Part shown: positions 1-8,526 of the stretch, one piece after another
Position numbering within the stretch: the stretch's first letter is position 1
Layout: the number at the start of each line of letters is the position of its first letter
Source of the DNA: HGM05232 sp036661515
GTDB lineage: Bacteria; Bacteroidota; Bacteroidia; Bacteroidales; Muribaculaceae
DNA: 33,877 bases
Direction: 5' to 3'
NCBI GenBank assembly: GCA_036661515.1
Contig: JAVWYO010000009.1
Location: 1-33,877, forward strand
The notes under the pieces: model-generated
What the model was told of the DNA's origin: nothing
Database searches by the model: none
What the model saw: the letters and a program-made list of their open reading frames with translations, nothing else
Program-made: the position numbers and the translations under genes

Positions 1-71
1 TGCGGACGGGACTCGAACCCGTGACCCCCTGCGTGACAGGCAGGTATTCTAACCAGCTGAACTACCGCACC
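1..71 (-). tRNA. tRNA-Asp (GUC), 3' end cut by window edge
   Basis: Read on the minus strand, the sequence folds as a tRNA. It shows a 7-base acceptor strand, a D arm, an anticodon stem CCTGC/GCAGG with loop CTGTCAC (anticodon GTC, Asp), a 5-base variable loop, and a T arm ACGGG-TTCGAGT-CCCGT. Only the first five bases of the 3' acceptor strand are present because the window starts inside the gene; about two acceptor bases and the discriminator lie outside. The identity follows directly from the anticodon. Confidence 0.96.
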
Positions 72-112
72 ATTTAGGACATTGTCAAATAGCTCTTTTG
101 CTATTGCGAGTG

Positions 113-142
113 CAAAGATAGTATTATTTTTATTTTTGCAAA
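113..142 (-). promoter_or_regulatory. Promoter of tRNA-Asp
   Basis: On the minus strand a TTTG element (139-142) is followed after 18 bases by TATCTTTG (113-120), matching the Bacteroidetes -33/-7 consensus TTTG-N19-21-TAnnTTTG with a slightly short spacer. It lies about 40 bases before the tRNA and downstream of asnA, so the tRNA probably has its own promoter. Confidence 0.65.
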
Positions 143-170
143 AATTTTAGGGTGAAAAAGCGGAAATTTT

Positions 171-1205
171 TTACATAATGTGAATTCCGTGTAATAGACA
201 TTCCTTAATTTGCTCCTCTGGCCATATACTTGCCTGCACTTCACCCACGTGAGCTTTTTGAAGTAGGAACATGCAAAGGCGGCTTTGTCCGATACCCCCG
301 CCAATGGAGCTTGGAAGTTCACCCGCGAGAAGAGCTTTGTGGAATTGGAATTTACTGCGTTCTTCGCAGTGTCTTAAAGATAATTGCATAGATAGAGCTT
401 CTTTGTCAACCCGTATACCCATAGAAGATAGTTCAAAAGGGCATTGTAGGACTTGATTCCACAAGATTAGGTCTCCATTAAGTCCGTTGTATCCAGCTTC
501 GTTTACTGTAATCCAGTCGTCGTAATCGGGAGCTCTACCATCGTGAGGTTCACCATTAGCGAGCTTGTTTCCTATTCCAATAATGAATATAGCGCCAAAT
601 TTTTTAGATGCTTCAGCTTCACGGCCTTTTGCATCGAGGTCGGGATACATTTTCAGTAGTTCTTCGGCATGAATGAATGTGATGCGCTTAGGAAGTACAG
701 GTGTGATGTGAGGGAATCGTTCGTATATTAGCCATTCTGTTTCGCGAACTGCACAATATATTTTTTCAACTGTTAGTCGAAGATATTCGAGAGTGCGGTC
801 AGAAGGGTTTATTGTTTGCTCCCAGTCCCATTGATCGACATATAAGGAATGAAGATTGTCAAGTTCTTCAGATGTGCGTATAGCGTTCATGTCGGTGTAA
901 AGTCCGTATCCCGGAGCGATGCCGTAGGCTTCGAGTTTAGTTCTCTTCCATTTAGCGAGCGAGTGCACTACTTCTGCACGCTTGTTGTCCATATCAACAA
1001 TGTTGAAGCTAACAGCGTGTTCCACGCCGTTAAGGTCATCGTTAAGCCCCGTGCCCGAAAGGACGAAAAGCGGAGCTGTCACACGGCGAAGATTAAGCGC
1101 TTTAGCGAGTCGTTCTTGAAAAGCGTCTTTAATAGTTTTAATAGCAACTTCGGTTGTCTCGGGTAGTAGTTTTTGCTTGTATTTTTTAGGAATAATCAGA
1201 GCCAT
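171..1205 (-). CDS. asnA: Aspartate--ammonia ligase (asparagine synthetase A)
   Basis: This enzyme makes L-asparagine from aspartate, ammonia and ATP in the cytosol, through an aspartyl-adenylate. The 344-residue product is close to the usual length of about 330 and spans the whole family. Visible conserved blocks are DQWDWE (124-129), HDGRAPDYDDW (221-231), the ELSSMGIRV block (258-266) and GGGIGQSR (302-309). The last is the class II aminoacyl-tRNA-synthetase motif 3, consistent with AsnA being a relative of the AspRS catalytic core. The start ATG sits 33 bases downstream of a good -7 element. It ends with TAA about 30 bases before the tRNA-Asp promoter, and no convincing terminator lies between. 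The gene appears monocistronic. Confidence 0.97.
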   Translation of the reverse strand: MALIIPKKYKQKLLPETTEVAIKTIKDAFQERLAKALNLRRVTAPLFVLSGTGLNDDLNGVEHAVSFNIVDMDNKRAEVVHSLAKWKRTKLEAYGIAPGYGLYTDMNAIRTSEELDNLHSLYVDQWDWEQTINPSDRTLEYLRLTVEKIYCAVRETEWLIYERFPHITPVLPKRITFIHAEELLKMYPDLDAKGREAEASKKFGAIFIIGIGNKLANGEPHDGRAPDYDDWITVNEAGYNGLNGDLILWNQVLQCPFELSSMGIRVDKEALSMQLSLRHCEERSKFQFHKALLAGELPSSIGGGIGQSRLCMFLLQKAHVGEVQASIWPEEQIKECLLHGIHIM

Positions 1206-1237
1206 AAAAAAGTTTTAATAATTTATTGATAGCGAGG

Positions 1238-1270
1238 CAAAGATAATACATATTTCTATAAATATGCAAA
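1238..1270 (-). promoter_or_regulatory. asnA promoter
   Basis: On the minus strand a TTTG element (1267-1270) is followed after 21 bases by TATCTTTG (1238-1245), an exact match to the Bacteroidetes vegetative promoter. The predicted transcript has a leader of roughly 25 bases before the asnA start. Confidence 0.8.
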
Positions 1271-1449
1271 TAAATGCGTCAAATTGCTTGAAAATAAAGT
1301 AAATTAACGTCATATAGTACTATGATTGGTTTGTTAGCATGAGTTGTGCTCTAAATTTGGGAATAGTGAAATAGTTTTAATTATTTAATTTAAAGTATAA
1401 ATATAAAGAATATATTCGGAAAATTAATTTACAAGTCAAAAAAAGTGTA

Positions 1450-1457
1450 TATATTTG
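1450..1457 (+). promoter_or_regulatory. -7 element of the propeller/amidase unit
   Basis: TATATTTG matches the TAnnTTTG -7 consensus and lies 65 bases before the 1523 start. I do not find a matching TTTG at the expected -33 distance, so this rests on one element. Confidence 0.5.
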
Positions 1458-1522
1458 GCTAAGCATAATTTGTAGAAAAACAATGCTAAACTAATGCCAA
1501 TTACCAACTTAATAATTTAAAT

Positions 1523-2443
1523 ATGCACATGAAAAAATTAATTCTTGCAACACTTGTATTAACAAGTCAGTTTTGTTTTGGGCAAGGTATAGCAGTCCTC
1601 AGTAATGAGGCGATACCATTGCCAGCGAGTTTAGGAGCGAGCTATGCGCCATTGATAAGCCCCACAGGGGATTATATTCTTGTTACAAATAATGGAATGA
1701 AAGGATTAAAGATGTATGATTTTGCTACACAGCAGGTAACAACGGTTTGCGATGATGCAGGTGCTGGCTTTGAAGCAAAAATCTCGAATGATGGAAGAAC
1801 AATAGTCTATCGCAGTAGAGAATATAAAGATAAGTTGCGTTATACCACATTAAAAAGTATTGATTTGCAAAATGGGAAGACGACAACAATCGTAAAAAAG
1901 TCGCGTAATCTTAATGGAATAGCTGCAGTAAACGGTACTGTTTATGGTGTAAATTCAGGGAAATTAAAGACCAAACGCATATCGGGGGACAAAGTAACAG
2001 CGCCAGCGATTGCAAGTATAATAGATGGTCAATTATATGTTACATATAAAGGAGATACGAAGCAAATTTCGCCAGCTGGGACATCGGTAAGTTATATATG
2101 GCAATCAATATCTCCAAAAGGAGACAAGGTGCTATATACAGTAATGGAGCGTGCAAAAACATATATATGCAATCTTGACGGTTCTAATCCAGTATTACTT
2201 GGAGAATTAAGTGCGCCAACATGGATGGGCAATGATTGGGTAGTAGGAATGCTTGATCAAGATAATGGAGAGGTTGTAACATCTTCATCAATCGTAGCGG
2301 TAAAAGCAGATGGCACAAGTCGTACTATATTAACCGATAAGTCGGAAATATGTATGTATCCCACAGCATCACTTGATGCAAAGAAAGTTGTATATAATAC
2401 AGCATCGGGTAAGGTGTTTTTAATGAATGTAAAAACTAAATAA
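1523..2443 (+). CDS. Secreted PD40/WD40-like beta-propeller protein
   Basis: The product has an N-terminal signal peptide (a KK-rich start, then a hydrophobic stretch, with cleavage plausible after residue 20 or 21, FG-Q). About 285 residues of repeated beta structure follow. At least four PD40-type blades are visible through the pattern 'aSPxGdxIlYt': near SPTGDYILV, SNDGRTIVY, SPKGDKVLY and the last ASLDAKKVVY. Such TolB-like propellers usually bind proteins or glycans in the periplasm or at the surface; no enzymatic residues are recognised. The start may be the ATG at 1523 or the one at 1529; the second gives a more typical signal peptide. It lies 9 bases before the amidase gene and is very probably cotranscribed with it, suggesting work at the cell wall. 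The exact function is unknown. Confidence 0.85.
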   Translation: MHMKKLILATLVLTSQFCFGQGIAVLSNEAIPLPASLGASYAPLISPTGDYILVTNNGMKGLKMYDFATQQVTTVCDDAGAGFEAKISNDGRTIVYRSREYKDKLRYTTLKSIDLQNGKTTTIVKKSRNLNGIAAVNGTVYGVNSGKLKTKRISGDKVTAPAIASIIDGQLYVTYKGDTKQISPAGTSVSYIWQSISPKGDKVLYTVMERAKTYICNLDGSNPVLLGELSAPTWMGNDWVVGMLDQDNGEVVTSSSIVAVKADGTSRTILTDKSEICMYPTASLDAKKVVYNTASGKVFLMNVKTK

Positions 2444-2452
2444 TCGATAGCT

Positions 2453-5400
2453 ATGAAAATAAATAAATTACTACTTGCTTTCGTTGGAATGTCAATGACC
2501 TTTTCAGTAGCAATGGCAACCACCAACTTGAAAGATGCTCGAATCTATATAAATCCAGGTCATGGAGGTTGGACTGCCAATGATCGACCAATGGCAACCA
2601 TCAATCATGTGCAAATGGATACGACAGGTTTTTTTGAGACCAATACAAATTTAAGGAAAGGTCTTGATACGTATCATAATCTAAAAGATGCTGGAGTAGC
2701 GTTTATAAAGTTATCTCGAAACTCAAATGGGTGGGTTAGTTCAGATGATTCGCATCCAACAGATAATGATAAGGTAACAGATGAAACGGTACAAATCATA
2801 AAACTTTCGGCAATAAGTGCCGATGTAGAGGCAAATAATATTGATTATTTTCTTTCGATTCACAGTAATGCTGCGACAGAAGGGAATTCTACAAATTATC
2901 CATTAATTCTTTATCGCGGAACAGATGATGCCGTAGGAAATGGATTGGTAGAGGCAAAGAATATGGGAATCGCAGCCTGGCCATATATAAATTCTAATGA
3001 AGTGTCCTTTAAAAGTTTTTATCAGAATCCAGGTGATGTGAATGTAAGAGGCGATATGACATTTATGGGAGGTTCCTCTACAACAATGGGTTATACGGGT
3101 TATTATGGAGTTCTTCGACATGGAGCAGATGGCTTCTTAAGTGAAGGTTGCTTCCATACCTATCACCCAGAGCGTCATCGCCTATTGAATGTGGATTACA
3201 CGATGCAAGAAGGAGAGCGTTATGCGCGTGCAATTAGAGCTTGGTTTGGCGATAAAGGAAAGGTAACAGGAGATATTATGGGTAGTGTAAAAGATAAATC
3301 AAAATCTCTTGAACATAATCTATATAAATATAAAGCAAATTCAATAGATTCTTACTATCCGCTAAATGAGGTAAGCGTCGTTCTTAAAGATGCCACAGGG
3401 AAAGAACTTGGTAAATATACGACAGATAAGGAGTATAACGGAATATTTGTATTTAAGGATTTAAAGCCTGGAAAATATACACTTGATTATACTGGAATCA
3501 CAGGCTTTTGGCCATTTACAGAGGAAATTGAGGTAGTTGCAAATGAAACCGCATTTACAAATGCCCGTATAACCCCTACAACAGAACCAGAACCTACAGA
3601 AGACGTTGAAGTAGCAGAAGTAGGATATTACAAGCACCCAAAACAAGATGGAGATATTGCTACAGGTAGCAGTTATGTAATGGCAAAAAGTGGGACAGAT
3701 GTCACGATTGAAGTTCTTAAAGACTTAACCGTACGTCGTTCAATATTACGAGATGGTAAACTTTATGTGCTTGCAGTTAATGCCGATAAAGCGCCAAAAT
3801 TAGTTGTTATAAATCCTACCGACGGTTCTCTAATTAAAGAAATGAGTACAACAGGTATTGTAACCGAAGGATATAAAGGTAAGAAATATCCATACGTACT
3901 TTCAGACATTGCATTTACTAATGATGGCGTTCTTATAGGGGCAAACTCAACAGTAATAGGAAAGCCTAATAATTCATATCAGACTGGAGACTTTTATATG
4001 TATTCGTGGAAGGCAGAAGGGACAACAGCACTTGAAGATGCTATTCCTACGATATTACATCAATTGCCAACCAATGTTGTTGAAAGTTTAGCTCCAGCAG
4101 GAAATAACAATTCCAATTTAATGAGTAATTCTATAGCCATTGATGGTGATTTTAATAATTTTACTTTCTTCTTTGATTCGCACGCTGGTAATGGTTGGAA
4201 TACCGATTATGGAATGCGATATTGTAACTGGACAATAAAAGATGGTAAAGTAACAAACACACAGTGGAATGATGCTAATCCAGCATATAATGAGTCATTA
4301 TTTGGAGAAGATGCTCGCATAACCCTTTCGCCATTGGCAATTAACAGAGTAATGGTTGATGGTTCTAAAATACCAGCAAAGGAAATGGAAATAGATATGC
4401 TTGGCACATTAACGAAAGATTTACCCGACTTGAAAGATGAAAAAGTGACGTTAGAATCTTATGGCTCTAATTATATTCGTTATGCAGAGAGTGTGTTAAT
4501 GACAGCTCCAATATGTAAATTGAATGGAGGAAAATATGACTATTCAATAAATCTATATGACATAACAGGAGGTCTTGATAAAGCAAAATTATTAAATGAA
4601 TCAGAGGTGCTTTGCACGAAAGATGCAATAGTTCCTATGTGGGCAAATGCCGTTGTAGATAATGCCGACATAAGTGAGTATTTGATGGTTGGAAATCAAG
4701 TTTTCACATATACCACAAAGGGACAAACGCAATCTGTTTCACCAGCTCGTATCTTTGCTTATAACTTGAAACAAGAAGTATCAGGCGAAAATTATACGAT
4801 TACATTTACTCTTAATGAAACTCCAACATCAGCTACAGTGGTGTTGACCGATGTGTCAACAGGAGCAGAGGTTCTAAGAACGCCAGTCTCTTCACCAGTA
4901 AAAGGCGTTAATAGCGTAGTTATAAATAAGGCCGATTTTGCAGGTGAAAATGTAATATGCAATTGGGGTATAGAGGCAACAGCAGCAAATGTAACTCGAT
5001 TTACTAAACTTTCAAATGACGACAATCAATTTAAGTTTTATGCACCTTTTGGTGTCAGTATTGATAAGTCAACAGAAAGTGATTATTTTGGGCGTATCTA
5101 TGTAACTAATACTCTTTCTGGAGAAGCATCAGGACGTAAGACAGATGTAGGAATCTATGCTTTAGGGAGTGACTTTAGTGATATAACATCACAAAAAGAT
5201 GTAGCTCATAATGGCGGTATTTCATGGACAGGAGTTGCAGGAGAAGGACCACGTAAACTTACTGTTGCAGCAGATGGTCGTATATTTATCTGTGACCAGA
5301 GTATAAAGAATTCGGGTATTTACTATATGAATCCTAAAGATTTCAGTGCTACGTCTATATTTACAGGAGCTACACGTGATGCAGCAGGTAAATTGACAAT

Positions 5401-6316
5401 AGGAGGCACTTATGTTGGCGGTGTTATCAATTCTCTTGGAATAAGAGGTACGGGAGCTAATACTCAACTTTATGCAGTAGATGCAACAGCATCTGGTGCT
5501 CCATGGAAAAAATTTGTAAATATATATAATATAGGCGATGCCACAACTTGGACAGTTGCTCCTAATTATTCTAAAGCAAATAGTAGCTATATAGGAAATG
5601 CCAATAATAGTATTCAACCAGTATCAACAGGATTCTGGGCAGGTCAATTTAGAGGAGAGACATCAAACTCGTCAGCAAATCCATGTTTATTCTTCTATAG
5701 TGATAGCCATGGAGATGCGGTGTGGGATTCAGCAACACCTCCAATCATTACAGGCGGTTCAAAAAATGGAGCAATGGCAGTAAAAGAGAATGAAAAACTT
5801 ATTGCTTTAAGTACTAATGGTGGAGTATCTGTGTATTCATATAAATTAGATAAAAAGAATATTCCTACAGTTACTGAAAAATTTAGTACAACACTTGAGG
5901 GACAAGGTGATTATTCTAATGACTTTGAATTTGACTATGCTGGAAACTTGTATGCAGTGTCAAATGTAGGAGAACGTTTAGGAGTGTGGTCAATACCTAC
6001 TACACATAACAGCTGCTTAACACCAGCAAAAAAATCAATGGTTATAAGTGTTGGAACTTCTGGAGTAGAAGATGTAGAGGATAATGCAGATGGAAAGATT
6101 ATTATTACTCCTAATCCAGCTAATGACGTAGTTAAGGTTATTTCTCCAAAGGCAATAAATAGAGTAAATATATTTGCTGTTTCTTCAGGAGCAATGGTAA
6201 ATATGATTGAAAATGTTGATGCTAATGAGGTTACAATTGATGTTTCGAATCTTGCATCAGGCGTATATCTTGTGAAAGTTGACGATGCGTCGGCAGTGAA
6301 AATGATTAAGAAATAA
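2453..6316 (+). CDS. Multidomain N-acetylmuramoyl-L-alanine amidase with T9SS sorting domain
   Basis: This is a large secreted cell-wall hydrolase of 1287 residues. Residues 1-22 are a signal peptide. Residues 27-265 form an Amidase_3 zinc domain: zinc ligands are likely H37 (NPGHGG), E62 and H137 (SIHSNA), with the catalytic glutamate E231 (SEGCF). Residues 275-375 look like a carboxypeptidase-regulatory/SpaA-type beta sandwich (GxYTLDYTGITGF). A Pro/Glu-rich linker follows at about 374-388. About 800 residues of beta-rich, propeller-like sequence follow (390-1200). Residues 1218-1287 are a type A T9SS C-terminal domain, beginning ITPNPANDVV and ending in 'SGVYLVKVDDASAVKMIKK'. By family knowledge, the CTD directs export across the outer membrane and removal or anchoring by PorU. 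The protein should cut the amide bond between MurNAc and the stem peptide; whether it acts on its own or foreign peptidoglycan is not shown. It is cotranscribed with the upstream propeller protein. Confidence 0.93.
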   Translation: MKINKLLLAFVGMSMTFSVAMATTNLKDARIYINPGHGGWTANDRPMATINHVQMDTTGFFETNTNLRKGLDTYHNLKDAGVAFIKLSRNSNGWVSSDDSHPTDNDKVTDETVQIIKLSAISADVEANNIDYFLSIHSNAATEGNSTNYPLILYRGTDDAVGNGLVEAKNMGIAAWPYINSNEVSFKSFYQNPGDVNVRGDMTFMGGSSTTMGYTGYYGVLRHGADGFLSEGCFHTYHPERHRLLNVDYTMQEGERYARAIRAWFGDKGKVTGDIMGSVKDKSKSLEHNLYKYKANSIDSYYPLNEVSVVLKDATGKELGKYTTDKEYNGIFVFKDLKPGKYTLDYTGITGFWPFTEEIEVVANETAFTNARITPTTEPEPTEDVEVAEVGYYKHPKQDGDIATGSSYVMAKSGTDVTIEVLKDLTVRRSILRDGKLYVLAVNADKAPKLVVINPTDGSLIKEMSTTGIVTEGYKGKKYPYVLSDIAFTNDGVLIGANSTVIGKPNNSYQTGDFYMYSWKAEGTTALEDAIPTILHQLPTNVVESLAPAGNNNSNLMSNSIAIDGDFNNFTFFFDSHAGNGWNTDYGMRYCNWTIKDGKVTNTQWNDANPAYNESLFGEDARITLSPLAINRVMVDGSKIPAKEMEIDMLGTLTKDLPDLKDEKVTLESYGSNYIRYAESVLMTAPICKLNGGKYDYSINLYDITGGLDKAKLLNESEVLCTKDAIVPMWANAVVDNADISEYLMVGNQVFTYTTKGQTQSVSPARIFAYNLKQEVSGENYTITFTLNETPTSATVVLTDVSTGAEVLRTPVSSPVKGVNSVVINKADFAGENVICNWGIEATAANVTRFTKLSNDDNQFKFYAPFGVSIDKSTESDYFGRIYVTNTLSGEASGRKTDVGIYALGSDFSDITSQKDVAHNGGISWTGVAGEGPRKLTVAADGRIFICDQSIKNSGIYYMNPKDFSATSIFTGATRDAAGKLTIGGTYVGGVINSLGIRGTGANTQLYAVDATASGAPWKKFVNIYNIGDATTWTVAPNYSKANSSYIGNANNSIQPVSTGFWAGQFRGETSNSSANPCLFFYSDSHGDAVWDSATPPIITGGSKNGAMAVKENEKLIALSTNGGVSVYSYKLDKKNIPTVTEKFSTTLEGQGDYSNDFEFDYAGNLYAVSNVGERLGVWSIPTTHNSCLTPAKKSMVISVGTSGVEDVEDNADGKIIITPNPANDVVKVISPKAINRVNIFAVSSGAMVNMIENVDANEVTIDVSNLASGVYLVKVDDASAVKMIKK

Positions 6317-6338
6317 TCATTACATATATCTTATATTT

Positions 6339-6376
6339 AAAAGCTACATCTCGTTGTTGAGATGTAGCTTTTTTTT
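6339..6376 (+). terminator. Rho-independent terminator after the amidase gene
   Basis: A 14-base perfect stem (6339-6352 with 6359-6372, core AGCTACATCTC/GAGATGTAGCT) encloses a 6-base loop and runs into an uninterrupted T tract. It separates the amidase unit from the ABC operon. Confidence 0.95.
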
Positions 6377-6395
6377 GAAATTTTTTACTGAAAAA

Positions 6396-6426
6396 TTTGG
6401 TGGGAATAAAAATATGATTACATTTG
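6396..6426 (+). promoter_or_regulatory. Promoter of the ABC/GntR operon
   Basis: TTTG (6396-6399) and TACATTTG (6419-6426) are separated by 19 bases, a full consensus Bacteroidetes promoter. The predicted start of transcription falls around 6433, inside the inverted repeat that follows. Confidence 0.88.
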
Positions 6427-6427
6427 C

Positions 6428-6451
6428 AGTGTACTAAGATACTAATACACT
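6428..6451. promoter_or_regulatory. Inverted-repeat operator, YtrA-type (AGTGTA-N12-TACACT)
   Basis: Two perfect 6-base half-sites, AGTGTA (6428-6433) and TACACT (6446-6451), flank 12 bases. The repeat begins 2 bases after the -7 element and covers the expected transcription start, the right place for a repressor. As I recall, the YtrA repressor of Bacillus subtilis binds the same half-sites with a 13-base spacer. The third gene of this operon encodes a short GntR protein of the YtrA subfamily, so autoregulation is inferred. Confidence 0.75.
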
Positions 6452-6465
6452 AAGACTATAACATT

Positions 6466-7317
6466 ATGGTGGAAATAAACAATCTGTCGTTTGGCTATAA
6501 GAAATCAAAGGAAAGTGTTTTGCAAGACTTTTCTCTTACTTTTGAAAAAGGTAAAATTTATGGGCTATTAGGGAAAAATGGAGTTGGTAAATCTACTTTG
6601 CTCTATTTAATGGCTGGATTATTGACTCCTCAAAAAGGGAATGTAATATTTCATGAAGAAGATGTGAGGAATCGACTTCCTATAACATTAAATGATATGT
6701 TTATCATACCTGAGGAGTTTAACCTACCTAATGTGTCGCTTAGTAAATACATTGAGCTTAATGGTGTGTTTTATCCACGTTTTAGTAAAGCTGACATGAT
6801 TAAGCATCTATCACAATTTGAAATGGCTTTTGATATTAATTTAGGCGCATTATCAATGGGTCAGAAGAAGAAGGTATTTATGAGCTTTGCTCTTGCTACT
6901 AATACTTCGCTATTAATGATGGATGAGCCTACTAATGGGTTGGATATTCCTGGAAAGAGCCAATTTCGTAAATTAATAGCTTCGGGAATGAGTGATGAGC
7001 GTACTATTATTATTTCGACACACCAAGTTAGAGATATTGATAAGGCTCTTGACCATGTTATAATAATGAATGATAGTAAGGTTCTTTTTAATGAAAGTGT
7101 GATTGATATATGTCAAAAGTTACTATTTAAGGAGAGTAATAATAATTCTACGTCATTAGATGTTATCTATTCTTTACCATCACTACAAGGTAAAAGCTTA
7201 ATGTTACTTAATGCAGGCGATGAGGAATCGGATATTAATTTAGAGCTATTATTTGGTGCTGTATTAGAAAATGCTGAGAAATTGAATAATATATTTCATT
7301 CACAAATTAAAGGATAA
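6466..7317 (+). CDS. ABC transporter ATP-binding protein
   Basis: This is the nucleotide-binding subunit of an ABC transporter, 283 residues. Walker A is GKNGVGKST (36-44), the signature motif is LSMGQ (129-133, LSxGQ variant), Walker B is LLMMDEP (149-155) and the switch histidine is in STH (184-186). The usual Q-loop glutamine is not evident; the segment reads IIPEEF, as in several short drug- or peptide-export ATPases. The last 80 residues after the core are an extension of unknown use. It is the first gene of the operon, 6 bases before the membrane subunit. Direction and substrate are not shown by sequence; the partner permease and YtrA-like regulator favour an export or envelope-stress role. 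Confidence 0.93.
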   Translation: MVEINNLSFGYKKSKESVLQDFSLTFEKGKIYGLLGKNGVGKSTLLYLMAGLLTPQKGNVIFHEEDVRNRLPITLNDMFIIPEEFNLPNVSLSKYIELNGVFYPRFSKADMIKHLSQFEMAFDINLGALSMGQKKKVFMSFALATNTSLLMMDEPTNGLDIPGKSQFRKLIASGMSDERTIIISTHQVRDIDKALDHVIIMNDSKVLFNESVIDICQKLLFKESNNNSTSLDVIYSLPSLQGKSLMLLNAGDEESDINLELLFGAVLENAEKLNNIFHSQIKG

Positions 7318-7323
7318 GATATT

Positions 7324-8139
7324 ATGAAAAACGATTTTTTTAATTCGTCGAGGTTCTGTAAAGTTGTAAAGAAAGACTTTTTTGAGAATTATAAGATAAA
7401 TATATTGCGATTTTTAGTGATGTATGGGACTTTTACAATAATATTTCTTTGGAGGTCCTATTGGGAGTATAAGTTTTTAAGATTTGAAAATTGCGACGAT
7501 GTAGATCCTCTTTGGTGTTCTATTAGTCCTGTTTTTTGTTTGCTTATTTTGCTTTTTGGGTGTTTATATTCCTCTTTAATGCTGGATCAGATGAAGACAA
7601 AAACAAAGAGGATTTCATTGTTGATGAATCCAAGTACTGTGTTTGAAAAATATTTTTCACGCTGGTTTATGGCGGTAGTTGTATATTTAATTGTATTTTT
7701 AGTTGCATTTGAATTAGCCGATCTCACGCGAGTGGCCGTATATACAATTGCTTATCCTCATTATAAATTTATACTACCTTTTAATGTAATAGATATATTT
7801 GATGTATTTTCGGGCAATAATGATGGTGGGAAAATATTATTGCTTGTTTCATGCTATTTTGTTATTCAATCATTCTTTGTTTTAGGAAGTACAATATGGA
7901 ATAAGAATGTGTTTGTCAAGACTTTTGTTGCGGGGACAATCATGGTATTTATGTATTCATTTATATCGTTAACGTTGGTTTCTAATCTTTGGGAGGGTAT
8001 ATCTTTTTCAGAATTTAGATGGGTAACAGAAACTCATCTTAGGAATTGTATGTCGGGTCTATTTATTAGTGTCACTATCTTTAATTGGGTGATGGGGTAT
8101 TTTAGATTTAGGGAGGCTGAAATTATTCATAGAAATTAA
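7324..8139 (+). CDS. ABC-type membrane permease subunit (ABC-2-like)
   Basis: This 271-residue integral membrane protein has about six hydrophobic segments (roughly residues 28-43, 68-89, 113-132, 176-195, 204-221 and 245-260). A charged cytoplasmic N-terminus (KKDFFENYKIN) is followed by a loop with KTKTKR and the 'LLMNPSTVFEKYFSRWF' coupling-like segment common in ABC-2 permeases of this kind. It lies between the ATPase gene and the GntR gene, so it is almost certainly the partner of the ATPase. No substrate can be assigned. Family membership is inferred from topology and context rather than from a strong motif. Confidence 0.82.
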   Translation: MKNDFFNSSRFCKVVKKDFFENYKINILRFLVMYGTFTIIFLWRSYWEYKFLRFENCDDVDPLWCSISPVFCLLILLFGCLYSSLMLDQMKTKTKRISLLMNPSTVFEKYFSRWFMAVVVYLIVFLVAFELADLTRVAVYTIAYPHYKFILPFNVIDIFDVFSGNNDGGKILLLVSCYFVIQSFFVLGSTIWNKNVFVKTFVAGTIMVFMYSFISLTLVSNLWEGISFSEFRWVTETHLRNCMSGLFISVTIFNWVMGYFRFREAEIIHRN

Positions 8140-8147
8140 ATAATAAA

Positions 8148-8519
8148 GTGAACTTTAAAGAGAATAAAGCTATCTATCTTCAGATAGCAGATCGCTTAAG
8201 CGATGAGGTACTATTTGGTCATTATCAGGAAGATGAGCGAATCCCCTCTGTGCGAGAATATGCAATCGAAGTAGAGGTAAATGCAAATACGGTGATGCGA
8301 GCCTATGAGTTTCTTCAAACACAAGGAGTTATTTACAATAAGCGAGGGATTGGTTTTTATGTTTCACAAGGAGCAGAAAAGCTAATACGAGAATGCCGTA
8401 AAGAAACTTTTTTGAAACAAGAAATTGAATATTTTTTTCGACAATTACATACACTTGAAATATCGGAAATAGAATTATCGGATATGTATAAAGAATATTG
8501 CAAAAACAAAACAAAATAA
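8148..8519 (+). CDS. GntR-family repressor, YtrA subfamily
   Basis: This is a 123-residue DNA-binding protein. The GntR winged helix-turn-helix occupies residues 8-75, with IYLQIADRL and PSVREYAIEVEVNANTVMRA typical of the family, then the wing NKRGIGFYVS. Only a short helical tail of about 48 residues follows in place of a large effector domain, which marks the YtrA subfamily. The start is GTG, 8 bases after the permease stop; no ATG gives a complete N-terminus. It probably represses its own operon through the inverted repeat at 6428-6451. The ligand or signal is unknown; characterised YtrA proteins respond to cell-wall-active compounds, but that is not shown here. Confidence 0.92.
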   Translation: MNFKENKAIYLQIADRLSDEVLFGHYQEDERIPSVREYAIEVEVNANTVMRAYEFLQTQGVIYNKRGIGFYVSQGAEKLIRECRKETFLKQEIEYFFRQLHTLEISEIELSDMYKEYCKNKTK

Positions 8520-8526
8520 ACAGATT

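Larger units (their letters stand above)
1206..1522. other. Intergenic region between divergent genes
   Basis: This 317-base AT-rich spacer separates the divergent asnA and propeller-protein genes. It holds a full asnA promoter at its left end and a -7 element for the plus-strand unit near its right end. I see no open reading frame, RNA gene or strong hairpin in the middle. Confidence 0.7.

Noticed and set aside
163..195. Hairpin CGGAA/TTCCG at the end of asnA as a terminator
   Set aside because: The stem is only 5 bases with a long loop, overlaps the coding end and has a poor T tract on the relevant strand.
5222..5617. 131-codon minus-strand open frame inside the amidase gene
   Set aside because: It lies opposite a well-supported coding sequence, is rich in Ile/Cys/Ser as expected of a reverse frame, and has no promoter or family match.
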